Positions 38,119 to 46,889 of a stretch of DNA of 51,741 bases are shown one piece after another. The DNA comes from Candidatus Nitrotoga sp. HW29 (GTDB taxonomy: Bacteria; Pseudomonadota; Gammaproteobacteria; Burkholderiales; Gallionellaceae). Each line of letters begins with the position of its first letter. The stretch's first letter is position 1. The notes under the pieces were generated by a model. It was not told the origin of the DNA, did not search any database, and saw nothing but the letters and a program-made list of their open reading frames with translations. The position numbers and the translations under genes are program-made. The stretch covers positions 1-51,741 of the forward strand of contig NZ_CAKMAA020000076.1 in NCBI RefSeq assembly GCF_924101635.2. Reading direction: 5' to 3'.

Positions 38119-39852
38119 TTATTGTGCGTCAATCTTACTGGTATCCATCTTAGCCTTGAGCAAAGCACCCAAGTTGGTCGTTCCAGCCGTAGATGAATTA
38201 TCTACAGCAGGTGCGGGAGCAGCTTTTTGTGTTACTACAGCATCATCAGCTTTATCCAATGCCTTGATCGATAGATTAATGCCGCGATTCTTGCGATCCA
38301 CGTGAATAATCACAGCCTTTACTGCATCGCCTTCTTTCAAATGATTACGTATGTCCTCGACACGATCAGCGGACACCTCGGAAGCCTTGAGGAAGCCCTC
38401 GACATCACCATCCAGAGTAACTGTTGCGCCTTTGGCATCGATTACCTTAACCACTCCGTTTACTACACTACCCTTATCATGTGTTGCGATATAACCATTA
38501 AAGAGATCGCCATCCATTTGTTTGACACCTAACGAAATGCGCTCACGCTCCACATCAATTGCCAACACCACTGCCTCAAGTTCATCACCTTTTTTGTAAT
38601 TGCGTACAGCTTCTTCGCCAGGTACTGACCAGGAAAGGTCGGACAAATGCACCAAACCATCAATTCCACCTTCCAAGCCGATGAAAATACCAAAATCAGT
38701 AATCGATTTGATTTGTCCTTTTACCTTATCGCCTTTTTTATGATTCAAGGCAAAATCGTCCCATGGATTGGATTTGCACTGTTTCATCCCAAGAGAGATA
38801 CGTCGGCGCTGCTCATCAATTTCCAGAATGATGACCTCAACTTCATCACCCAGTTGCACCACCTTGGAAGGATGCACATTCTTGTTAGTCCAATCCATTT
38901 CAGACACGTGCACCAAGCCTTCAATACCCTGTTCAATTTCCACGAACGCACCATAATCAGTCAGGTTGGTTACTTTGCCAAACAACCGGGTACCTTGTGG
39001 ATAACGTCGCTCCAAGCCGGTCCATGGATCATCACCCATCTGCTTGATACCGAGAGAAACACGATTTTTTTCTTGATCAAACTTAAGAATCTTGGCTTCT
39101 ACTTCATCGCCTACCGCCAGCACTTCGGAAGGATGTTTGACACGACGCCAAGCCAAATCGGTGATATGAAGTAGACCATCAATGCCACCCAGATCTACAA
39201 ACGCGCCGTAGTCGGTAATATTTTTAACAATACCTTTGACAATTGCGCCTTCCTTCAGGTTTTCCATCATGGCCTGACGATCCGCGCCATGGCTTGCTTC
39301 CAACACTGCACGACGCGAAACAACTACATTGTTACGCTTACGATCCAACTTGATAATCTTGAGTTCCATGCTCTTATTTTCGTAAGGTGCAGTGTCTTTA
39401 ACGGGCCGGATATCCACCAACGAACCAGGTAAAAATGCGCGAATGCCATTAACCATGGCAGTCAGCCCGCCTTTAACTTTACCACTAACATAACCCTCAA
39501 CAATTCTGCCTTCTTTCATCGCATCTTCAAGCTCGATCCATGCAGCGAGACGCTTGGCCTTTTCGCGCGACAGCTTGGTTTCACCGTATCCATTTTCCAG
39601 TGATTCAATCGCCACAGTGACGAAATCGCCAGCCTTTACTTCAATTTCGCCTGCGGCATTGAAGAACTCCTCAACAGGAATAAAGCTTTCGGACTTCAGA
39701 CCAGCATTCACCACCACCACATTATGATCGATGCGTACAATATGCGCAGTGACCAATTCACCCGCGCGCATTTCTTTGCGCGTCAGACTTTCTTCAAAGA
39801 GGGAGGCAAAACTTTCCAGACCGTTTTCAACTACAGCAGCGTTAGCATTCAT
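38119..39852 (-). CDS. rpsA: 30S ribosomal protein S1
   Basis: A 577-residue RNA-binding protein with six S1 domains, needed for translation of structured mRNAs. Repeats are visible, for example [38 protein letters not shown] and [19 protein letters not shown], each followed by [24 protein letters not shown]. It has no Shine-Dalgarno before the ATG, and a small hairpin (39875-39889) lies in the leader, which fits S1 autoregulation as known in E. coli. Confidence 0.97.
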   Translation of the reverse strand: MNANAAVVENGLESFASLFEESLTRKEMRAGELVTAHIVRIDHNVVVVNAGLKSESFIPVEEFFNAAGEIEVKAGDFVTVAIESLENGYGETKLSREKAKRLAAWIELEDAMKEGRIVEGYVSGKVKGGLTAMVNGIRAFLPGSLVDIRPVKDTAPYENKSMELKIIKLDRKRNNVVVSRRAVLEASHGADRQAMMENLKEGAIVKGIVKNITDYGAFVDLGGIDGLLHITDLAWRRVKHPSEVLAVGDEVEAKILKFDQEKNRVSLGIKQMGDDPWTGLERRYPQGTRLFGKVTNLTDYGAFVEIEQGIEGLVHVSEMDWTNKNVHPSKVVQLGDEVEVIILEIDEQRRRISLGMKQCKSNPWDDFALNHKKGDKVKGQIKSITDFGIFIGLEGGIDGLVHLSDLSWSVPGEEAVRNYKKGDELEAVVLAIDVERERISLGVKQMDGDLFNGYIATHDKGSVVNGVVKVIDAKGATVTLDGDVEGFLKASEVSADRVEDIRNHLKEGDAVKAVIIHVDRKNRGINLSIKALDKADDAVVTQKAAPAPAVDNSSTAGTTNLGALLKAKMDTSKIDAQ

Positions 39853-39874
39853 TTATAAATATATCCAAGACAAA

Positions 39875-39889
39875 CCCGCTTCTGGCGGG
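39875..39889 (-). promoter_or_regulatory. possible leader hairpin of rpsA
   Basis: On the minus strand CCCGC, loop CAGAA, GCGGG, then TTTG. It lies about 22 nt before the rpsA ATG. It could be part of a structured S1-regulated leader or a weak terminator of aroA-cmk transcripts; the stem is only 5-6 bp. Confidence 0.35.
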
Positions 39890-39976
39890 GCTGGTTAAAA
39901 AACCCGAACGATAGGTTCATTGCGGGGCTATCAAGCGTAAATCAATGGCAACTTTTATATCGAACTCAACGCAAAC

Positions 39977-41932
39977 TTAAGGTAGAGAATGGTAACGTGT
40001 CAGCACTTCCTGCACCGCTTGCTCAATAGTTAAGTCGGTAGTGTCGAGCAAACTGGCTCCGAGCATCTGTTGCAATGGAGCCACGCTACGCTGGCTATCA
40101 CTCTCATCACGCGTGCGAATTTTTTCTAAAAGGTCTGGAATGTTAGCACTCATTCCTTTTTCCATCAACTGTTTATAACGCCGCTCAGCACGAACCTCTG
40201 CACTGGCAGTCAAAAATATTTTCAAAGCCGCATCAGGGAACACCACTGATGCCATATCGCGACCATCTGCAACCAATCCTGGTGCCCGACGAAAAGCATG
40301 TTGCTTACCCAATAATGCGGTACGTACCGCCGGAAATATCGCCACTCTGGATGCCGCAGCTGCCGATTGCTCAGAACGCAATTCATCAGTCACCCGCACA
40401 CCATCCAGCCAGGAGTCTAGCCCCTCGAAACGTATCTCCATGCGCGCCGCCAGATCAGCCAATTGATCTTCCGCATCCAAGGCTACGCCATGCTGTTGCG
40501 CAACCAGCGCCAACAGACGATACAACGCACCACTGTCAAGGTAATGGAAGCCAAGCCGGACTGCAACCAGCTGCGCCACCGTACCCTTGCCAGAAGCAGA
40601 AGGGCCATCAATAGCAATAACGGGTACAGCATTAACCACGCTGGCAAAACATTCGAAGTAATCCGGAAAAGTCTTGGCGACGCATTGAGGATCGTTGATA
40701 CGCACACCTGTCTGACTAAATGCGGCAAGCGAGAAACACATTGCCATACGATGATCATCATACGTATCGATCGAATCTTGAGGGGCCAAAATCAAGGACT
40801 GAGGCGGCATGATGCGAATAAAATCCGCCCCCTCTTCCACCGTTGCACCAAATTTCCGCAATTCAGCGGCCATTGCTGCGATACGATCAGTTTCCTTAAC
40901 ACGCCAGCTGGCGATATTTCGTAGCGTGGTTACACCATCGGCAAACAATGCACACACCGCCAATGTCATCGCTGCATCAGGGATGTGATTGCAGTCCAAT
41001 TCTATACCTTTTATTCTGCCATTTTCCGGCGCACGCGCCTCCATCCAGTTCGACCCCATTGCGATGCGTGCACCCATCAACTGTAATGCTTCGACAAAGC
41101 GCACATCACCCTGAATACTATCGTGACCCGCCCCCTCAACTCGCACTGGACCACCACCAATGACACCCGCAGCTAAAAAATAGGAAGCGGATGAAGCATC
41201 ACCTTCAACATGAATCAACCCCGGCGCAATGTAGCGGCTACCCATAGAAACCGTAAACGAACTCCAGCCGTCCCGTACAACCTGCACACCAAAGCGCGCC
41301 ATCATTGCTAGCGTAATTTCAACATAGGGCTTGGAAATCAGCTCGCCTTTCACCTCCACCGTAGTTGCATTGGGCATCAATGGCAACGCCATCAACAAAG
41401 CACTAAGAAACTGGCTGGAAACATCGCCGCGCACCGCAATGCGGCTGCCGTTAAGTAGCGTAGCAGGATGTATTTCGAGCGGTGGGAAGCCTTCCGTACC
41501 GATATACCGAATATCCGCACCCAACTCACGTAACGCATCCACCAAATCAGCGATTGGGCGCTCGTGCATACGCGGTACGCCGGATAGTTGATAATGCCCT
41601 CCGACCAATGCCAATACAGCTGTCAAAGGACGAAATGCTGTACCCGCATTGCCGAGAAACAACCGGGCATCCTTAACCGGAAAATTACCGGCACACCCCC
41701 GTACACGATAGGCATGGCCTCCCAATGCTTCCACTGAGACGCCCAAAGTGCGCAATCCTGTCAGCATGTGCTCTGTATCATCCGAATGCAAAAGATCATG
41801 GATTTCTGTAACTCCATGAGACAACGCAGCGAGTAACAGCATGCGGTTGGAAATACTTTTTGAACCGGGTAAACGCACCGTACCTTGGGCGCTCAACATG
41901 GGAGGAAGATCAATAAATTTTTGATATGTCAT
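39977..41932 (-). CDS. aroA-cmk: bifunctional EPSP synthase / cytidylate kinase fusion (AroA-Cmk)
   Basis: A 651-residue fusion. Residues 1 to about 430 are 3-phosphoshikimate 1-carboxyvinyltransferase (shikimate pathway): [61 protein letters not shown] and [14 protein letters not shown]. Residues from about 438 to the end are (d)CMP kinase: [18 protein letters not shown] (P-loop), [28 protein letters not shown] and [13 protein letters not shown]. The two halves are joined without a stop or long linker. Separate genes aroA and cmk are adjacent upstream of rpsA in many proteobacteria, so this is a fusion of neighbours, known in some betaproteobacteria. Confidence 0.96.
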   Translation of the reverse strand: MTYQKFIDLPPMLSAQGTVRLPGSKSISNRMLLLAALSHGVTEIHDLLHSDDTEHMLTGLRTLGVSVEALGGHAYRVRGCAGNFPVKDARLFLGNAGTAFRPLTAVLALVGGHYQLSGVPRMHERPIADLVDALRELGADIRYIGTEGFPPLEIHPATLLNGSRIAVRGDVSSQFLSALLMALPLMPNATTVEVKGELISKPYVEITLAMMARFGVQVVRDGWSSFTVSMGSRYIAPGLIHVEGDASSASYFLAAGVIGGGPVRVEGAGHDSIQGDVRFVEALQLMGARIAMGSNWMEARAPENGRIKGIELDCNHIPDAAMTLAVCALFADGVTTLRNIASWRVKETDRIAAMAAELRKFGATVEEGADFIRIMPPQSLILAPQDSIDTYDDHRMAMCFSLAAFSQTGVRINDPQCVAKTFPDYFECFASVVNAVPVIAIDGPSASGKGTVAQLVAVRLGFHYLDSGALYRLLALVAQQHGVALDAEDQLADLAARMEIRFEGLDSWLDGVRVTDELRSEQSAAAASRVAIFPAVRTALLGKQHAFRRAPGLVADGRDMASVVFPDAALKIFLTASAEVRAERRYKQLMEKGMSANIPDLLEKIRTRDESDSQRSVAPLQQMLGASLLDTTDLTIEQAVQEVLTRYHSLP

Positions 41933-41981
41933 TTCAAAATAAAAAATACAGTCATTGCAAAGTAAATCATCGGACGGTGTT

Positions 41982-42003
41982 AGCCGTATTAATCAATACG
42001 GCT
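41982..42003. terminator. stem-loop between the defence operon and aroA-cmk
   Basis: A perfect 9-bp stem AGCCGTATT / AATACGGCT with a 4-nt loop, lying 49 nt beyond the stop of the last gene of the minus-strand operon and 50 nt before aroA-cmk. No U-tract follows on the minus strand, so it may be a weak or factor-dependent terminator, or simply a palindrome. Confidence 0.4.
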
Positions 42004-42051
42004 GAGTATATTCATTTTTTCAAATTGAACTCACCTGCATAAATGTTTTTA

Positions 42052-42912
42052 TCATGGCCAAATAGCGACAGGCACAGTTTTGCTGTAATCATTCCAGCGA
42101 GTATTCTTGACGGCGGTTTCCATCAAAGTAACCTCTTCATCCGGCGCGCCACCACCGTCTTCATTATCACTAAGACCCACTCCATAAATTAGTCCTCCAC
42201 TCTCGGTAATAATAAAGCGGTTGTGCATTTGTGCTTTTTCGTAAATATGTAATTGCATCTTCACGCCTGAAGGCAGCATGGAAACGCTCTGCTGGAAACG
42301 TCGAATCAGTTCGTCGTTCGCAATCTCATCGCTACGGTGTATTTCCACAATGGCTTTACTACCGGGCAATAACGAACATATCCGCTCTAACGGTCGCTGG
42401 TAGCGAAGCTTGGTAGGATCAAAATGTGGATCAACCAACTTAATTATTTTAGCGTGCCGAATCAAAAACTCAGCACAGCCTATCAGGGCTTTAGCGGTTC
42501 GAGGAATGGCACATTGTCGCGCGGCTTTAAAGCGCGGATTTTCTTCATCAATTTCATCTTTAAACAACACATCCGGATGATCTACAGCAGTAGCTGAAAT
42601 AATCGCGGCAAAAGGTTGGCGTGCATGCTCCACTAATGCCCGATCTATCCACGTCTGAGAACCTTCGCCACTTGGTCGGCTCGTGTCAAAAACGATATCG
42701 CTACCAAATCTATTCAAGCGCTCCACAATTTTTGAAAACTCGACTTTACCCTTATGTTCGCGCAAAGCCGAATCACAAACCAGCTTTCTCCACTTCTTTG
42801 GGAATGCGGATATAACTCGTCCCTGGCTCACACCAAACTTTTCGGTAAAGTAGCAGAACTCACGATAAGACGAAGTAATGGCATCCGGATCTAACGCAAA
42901 CTCTTTAATCAT
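42052..42912 (-). CDS. PLD-like domain protein of unknown function, last gene of the hsdMS-ATPase operon
   Basis: A 286-residue protein I cannot name by family. The C-terminal half looks phospholipase D-like: an IIKLVDPHFDP strand-loop near residues 155-165 and a single degenerate HKD motif, H230-x-R232-x4-E237 (MHNRFIITESGG), followed by GVGLSDN where PLD enzymes have GSxN. The canonical Lys and Asp are replaced by Arg and Glu, resembling the MIT-C type PLD-like fold. Catalysis is therefore uncertain; nucleic-acid binding or nuclease activity is possible. The start ATG overlaps the ATPase stop (TGATG), so the two are translated together and probably form a pair. Confidence 0.6.
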   Translation of the reverse strand: MIKEFALDPDAITSSYREFCYFTEKFGVSQGRVISAFPKKWRKLVCDSALREHKGKVEFSKIVERLNRFGSDIVFDTSRPSGEGSQTWIDRALVEHARQPFAAIISATAVDHPDVLFKDEIDEENPRFKAARQCAIPRTAKALIGCAEFLIRHAKIIKLVDPHFDPTKLRYQRPLERICSLLPGSKAIVEIHRSDEIANDELIRRFQQSVSMLPSGVKMQLHIYEKAQMHNRFIITESGGLIYGVGLSDNEDGGGAPDEEVTLMETAVKNTRWNDYSKTVPVAIWP

Positions 42913-44612
42913 CAGAATAACTCTCCGGCTCGCTCATCAAAAAATCCTTTAGGCCAGTTTTCTGTGAATTCACCTGCTTCATCTACGGGCAAGGATTTAA
43001 TCTGAACCCCACTTTCTCCGCGACCGACATAATAAACCCCGATCATTTCAGGAGAAACAGGCGGAAAACCCGACGGTAAACCACCCTCCGATGTTTCGCG
43101 AATCCGGCGCAGCAAGCGCAAAATCAGATGCTCGCTGTGCGTTTCAATCAAAAAGCTCAGTTCGTGACGAAGTACACTATAAATTAGCAGGTCACCCAGC
43201 CCCACTTGCACCGAAGGGTGGATATGAAGCTCTGGTTGCTCAATAGTCACCAAACTTGCAGAAGGCTCCAACGCAGCCACCACCACAGGCAGCACTTGCG
43301 AGATTCCTATTCCGACATCTCGTGACTGCATCTCCAGACCGGATTTAGTGTCGATCAAACCGATGCGGGGCTTAGTCAGTAAAGCCTCAATTGCTTTATT
43401 CAACATCCATTTACGCTGTGGGGTCAATTCTTCAGAGCCAATTAGGTCCAGCCACTCCGCGCGCACTTCGCGCACCCAACGGCGCTCGATTGCATAACCG
43501 GTATTAAGCTTATCTTCGTCCGCCATCCAGCAGCTGACATCATCGATCAGGCTTTGCTGCCCAGTCAGCAAAGCTTCCCAGCCAGCCAAACCATCTGCCC
43601 ATCCTGCTTCGTCCTTAGTGAGACTGGCATCGAAATCACGTGCAGGCACATGGCGAATGGGTCCAACATAGCGCATTTTGCGCAATTCATCGCGTACCAA
43701 TAAACCGGGGCCGACAATCAGAGACGAAATAAAGGCGGTGAACTCCCGGGCGATATAAACATTCTCCGCCCCAATTACATCGGGTGCCGGAATATGTAAC
43801 AGTTCGCCCAATCGAGGCAACGCGCTATCAAAACCGGAAAGCCATTCTCGCAGACCTTCACCGGTTTTTTCCATGCCCGCATTAGTTACCGTCTCGATAA
43901 TGTGCGGCCATATCGTATAGTGAGTTTCAATGTTGGATGCTACGGAGTCACTAGATGTGGTCGAATTCGCTTTCAATCTTAAAAAATATTCTAGGTTATT
44001 GCTCAGATCTTCCGGTGTGAATTGACGCATAAAAATGGGATTGATCTCGTTAATACTAATACTGACATCCCGGCCATCATCTGTAGCATTGATCTCGGCC
44101 AGCCATTCGCCATTGGCACCCACTTGATAGCCGATCACCACCGCTTTATCACGTAAATAACTCCAGGCAATCACCAACTTCACGCTTACCGATTCAACGC
44201 GATTCCGTGTTTCTTGCAACAGATTATAAAAAGCCCATACCTTTGAATCATCTGTTTGCCAATCATCAAAAGCTTCCGGTACCAAATCGGGCATCCCTTT
44301 GCCGCCTAAAGACAGCTCAATCTGAATGGCAATATGGCGGGTCGTATCACGCAAATGAACAAGATTACGAAACCCACCCAGATCAACAAAATTTCCACCT
44401 TGCAGAGTACGGTCGGGATTGGCATTGTTGCGCTCCAGTACTTCACGCGCATACTGCAACGCTTGCATGATGGTGCTTTTACCAACGCTGTTTGCACCGA
44501 AAAGCAGCGTAATCGGCTTTAGATCAATCTGAACCTCGGAACTGATGCCTTTAAAATTCTCAATATAAATTTTGGTCAAGCCCGTCTGATTGATAGCGGT
44601 CGATGCACTCAT
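42912..44612 (-). CDS. AAA ATPase with DUF3696 C-terminus (OLD/SMC-like ABC-type ATPase)
   Basis: A 566-residue ATPase of the AAA_15/AAA_21 group. Walker A is GANSVGKST (about 39-47) after IENFKGISSEVQIDL; the ABC signature is VGIGISQVLPVVVAAL; Walker B is SLVTIEQPELHIHPSVQ; the switch His is in FLIETHSEHLILRL. It ends with WPKGFFDERAGELF, the DUF3696 tail. Such ATPases drive many defence systems (compare OLD, Septu, PARIS), usually with a separate effector. Here the partner is the PLD-like protein whose gene overlaps its stop by 1 nt. Twenty nt separate it from hsdS. Confidence 0.85.
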   Translation of the reverse strand: MSASTAINQTGLTKIYIENFKGISSEVQIDLKPITLLFGANSVGKSTIMQALQYAREVLERNNANPDRTLQGGNFVDLGGFRNLVHLRDTTRHIAIQIELSLGGKGMPDLVPEAFDDWQTDDSKVWAFYNLLQETRNRVESVSVKLVIAWSYLRDKAVVIGYQVGANGEWLAEINATDDGRDVSISINEINPIFMRQFTPEDLSNNLEYFLRLKANSTTSSDSVASNIETHYTIWPHIIETVTNAGMEKTGEGLREWLSGFDSALPRLGELLHIPAPDVIGAENVYIAREFTAFISSLIVGPGLLVRDELRKMRYVGPIRHVPARDFDASLTKDEAGWADGLAGWEALLTGQQSLIDDVSCWMADEDKLNTGYAIERRWVREVRAEWLDLIGSEELTPQRKWMLNKAIEALLTKPRIGLIDTKSGLEMQSRDVGIGISQVLPVVVAALEPSASLVTIEQPELHIHPSVQVGLGDLLIYSVLRHELSFLIETHSEHLILRLLRRIRETSEGGLPSGFPPVSPEMIGVYYVGRGESGVQIKSLPVDEAGEFTENWPKGFFDERAGELF

Positions 44613-44632
44613 ATTTTATTTATCCTCATTGC

Positions 44633-45367
44633 TCAGGCTGCCTCAGACGATGTAAAAACGGATGCGACAAGACTGTCGAACAGGAAATTTGATTGAGTCA
44701 GTTCATTTGCAAGTTTTTCCCTAATGGAAACTATCTTATTATGAATTTGCAAGTAACGTTCCTGAGCAGTAATGGGTGGAATTGGCCATTCTTTCCGATT
44801 TGTCACCGGATCGCCAAACACATCCAAAAAAACAGAATGCAAAAAATCGTCTGCCAAGTTGAGTGTTGCACGACGTTTTTTACAGATAGCATCCGCTTTG
44901 TCGAGAATTAAAGCGATACGCCGCTGCTCTTCCAAGGGCAGAAGCGGGATCTCAATATCAGCCAAAATTTCGGTTGCATGTCCATTTTTCATCTCTTCTT
45001 TGAAGCCAACCTCAAGATTATTCGCTTTTGAGAGCAAAAATTGCTGTATGTAATGGCTGTCAAAATCAGGAGATTCAACAATGATTGCCTTTAAATCTTT
45101 ATTGATAGCAACCAGTACATCGTTAATAACAACATTTTCAAGAGTCATACTCACTGGCACAAGTATGCTGCCGACTGGCAATAAATTGGATGCTGATTCT
45201 TTCAGGCCAAACTCTGTAATTTTTTCCAACGAATCATTGATGCGTGCATCGCAAATATCCTTCGCAGTCACCCAAGGAATTGTGCCATTCCAGTAGGAAG
45301 AGTTTGATCGGTCAAGCGCCCCTCCGCAAACGATTCGTGCCAAATTTCCCAATCTGACATATTTCAT
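44633..45367 (-). CDS. hsdS: Type I restriction-modification specificity subunit HsdS, single-TRD (half-size)
   Basis: A 244-residue protein with one target-recognition domain (residues 1 to about 140: YVRLGNLARIVCGGALDRS, NGTIPWVTAKDI), then the central conserved region PLLPLEEQRRIALILDKAD with ADDFLHSVFLDVFGDPVTN. Where a full HsdS (about 400-450 residues) would begin TRD2, the sequence goes from NRKEWP straight to PPITAQERYLQIHNKIVSI, the C-terminal coiled-coil segment. So TRD2 is missing while the distal dimer helix is kept, in frame. Homodimers of such half-subunits can recognise symmetric bipartite sites. It overlaps hsdM by 4 nt (ATGA). Confidence 0.85.
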   Translation of the reverse strand: MKYVRLGNLARIVCGGALDRSNSSYWNGTIPWVTAKDICDARINDSLEKITEFGLKESASNLLPVGSILVPVSMTLENVVINDVLVAINKDLKAIIVESPDFDSHYIQQFLLSKANNLEVGFKEEMKNGHATEILADIEIPLLPLEEQRRIALILDKADAICKKRRATLNLADDFLHSVFLDVFGDPVTNRKEWPIPPITAQERYLQIHNKIVSIREKLANELTQSNFLFDSLVASVFTSSEAA

Positions 45368-46887
45368 CGAAGCATAGCCTCCAACTCAATCATATCGCGT
45401 TGAATCTCGATCTCAAGCGCTTGCATGCGCGCCAGAATCACCTTAGGTTCTTCACACTTCACTTCCTGATGATTAATTCCCCTGTAGCGGCGTATTGAAA
45501 GTTCGAAATTATGGGCTCGAATATCCGCGGCGGACACCTTAAAAGCTTTTGCAGTTCGATCAGAAAAATCGCTCTCGCCACTACGGTAGCAACGATATTG
45601 GATCAATACATCGGACAGATCTTCATCAGTATGTTCCAAACATTTTTCTTCATCCAAAAATCCATCGTCTTGCGCGTCGTAAAAAAACACATCCTGAGTG
45701 CATCCACCTTTGGTGAACACCAAAATAGCGGTAGAAAGTCCTGCAAAAGATCTGAATATCCCGCATGGCAGCGAGATCACACCCTCCAGCCGGTTATGAT
45801 CAAGCAAATATTCACGTGCGGCCAAATGGGCTTTGCTTGAACCAAGTAGAACACCATCGGACACAACAATAGCAGAGCGCCCCCCACTCTTGAGCATGTG
45901 CAAAACAAGAACGATAAAAAGCAATTCGGATTTTTTGGTTTGGACAATTTTAAGTAACGAAGGATGTACATCCTCCGCCAACGTCCCCTTGAAGGGTGGA
46001 TTGGAGAGGATGATATCCAGCCCACCTTTTTCACCATCGGCAATTTCCGGAAATTTTTCTGGGAATTCTTTTGAAAGCGTATCTATATAGTGAAGATCCG
46101 GATTTTCTACCCCATGCAGCATCAGATTCATGGCAGCCAAACGCAGCATAGTGGCATCGAAATCAAAACCGTGGAATCTACCGTGCCGGATGTGCGCCTG
46201 ATTATATTCAAACTGCTCACCAGAGTAATTATTGCTGCCACCTTCGAGTGCTTCGGCTAACTCCGGTTTAGCGTAAGCTTTGCGCAAGTGTTCCATTGCT
46301 GCCACCAAAAAACCAGCCGTGCCACAAGCAAGGTCACCAATTGTTTCAAACGGCTTGGGATCTATAAGCTCCACCATGAGCTTGATGATGTGGCGCGGCG
46401 TGCGAAACTGACCATGTATACCTGCCGTGGTGAGCTTGCTCAGCAAATACTCATATAAATCGCCCTGGATGTCGGCATTGCCCAGTGGCAATTTTTCGAT
46501 CTGCTCCACCATCGAGACCAGCAGACTGGACTTTGAAATTTGGAGAGACACGTTTTTTATATATTCGCCAAATGTGAATTTTTTGCCGCCGAGAATGCGC
46601 AGATGGGGAAAAACTTCGTCGCGCACAAACTTGAGCATGTCCTCACCATCACTCATCCGGCTCCAGTTTTGCCAGCGCAGCGTTTGCTGGTCAACCCGAA
46701 AAAGATGATGCGGGGATTCATCGGAGCGTAAGGCATTTCGCTCATGTTGTGCCTCTTCCATATCCAATAGGCGGGCAAAAATCAGAAAGGATATCTGTTC
46801 GATTATTATGAGCGAATTGGAAACCCCTCCCGTAGCACAATCCAGCCAGAGTCGGTCTATGTCATTTTTGACTTGGTTATTAATCAT
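45364..46887 (-). CDS. hsdM: Type I DNA adenine methyltransferase subunit HsdM
   Basis: A 507-residue N6-adenine methyltransferase. It has an HsdM N-terminal domain (RLWLDCATGGVSNSLIIIEQ, FLIFARLLDMEE), the SAM-binding motif I GDLACGTAGF (184-193), FRTPRHIIKLMVELIDPKP, and the catalytic motif IV NPPF (296-299) in LDIILSNPPFKGTL. All key motifs are intact, so an active methylase is expected. It starts 2 nt after the rmuC stop and overlaps hsdS by 4 nt. No hsdR gene is found anywhere in the window. Confidence 0.95.
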   Translation of the reverse strand: MINNQVKNDIDRLWLDCATGGVSNSLIIIEQISFLIFARLLDMEEAQHERNALRSDESPHHLFRVDQQTLRWQNWSRMSDGEDMLKFVRDEVFPHLRILGGKKFTFGEYIKNVSLQISKSSLLVSMVEQIEKLPLGNADIQGDLYEYLLSKLTTAGIHGQFRTPRHIIKLMVELIDPKPFETIGDLACGTAGFLVAAMEHLRKAYAKPELAEALEGGSNNYSGEQFEYNQAHIRHGRFHGFDFDATMLRLAAMNLMLHGVENPDLHYIDTLSKEFPEKFPEIADGEKGGLDIILSNPPFKGTLAEDVHPSLLKIVQTKKSELLFIVLVLHMLKSGGRSAIVVSDGVLLGSSKAHLAAREYLLDHNRLEGVISLPCGIFRSFAGLSTAILVFTKGGCTQDVFFYDAQDDGFLDEEKCLEHTDEDLSDVLIQYRCYRSGESDFSDRTAKAFKVSAADIRAHNFELSIRRYRGINHQEVKCEEPKVILARMQALEIEIQRDMIELEAMLR

Positions 46888-46889
46888 GC

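Noticed and set aside
38647-39174. 175-codon plus-strand frame inside rpsA
   Set aside because: It is the antisense shadow of repeated S1 domains.
45511-45840. 109-codon plus-strand frame inside hsdM
   Set aside because: It is antisense to an intact hsdM frame with all catalytic motifs.
42052-46887. Complete Type I restriction-modification locus
   Set aside because: No HsdR-like translocase (DEAD-box motor plus nuclease) exists among the genes in the window, so a full Type I system is not supported.
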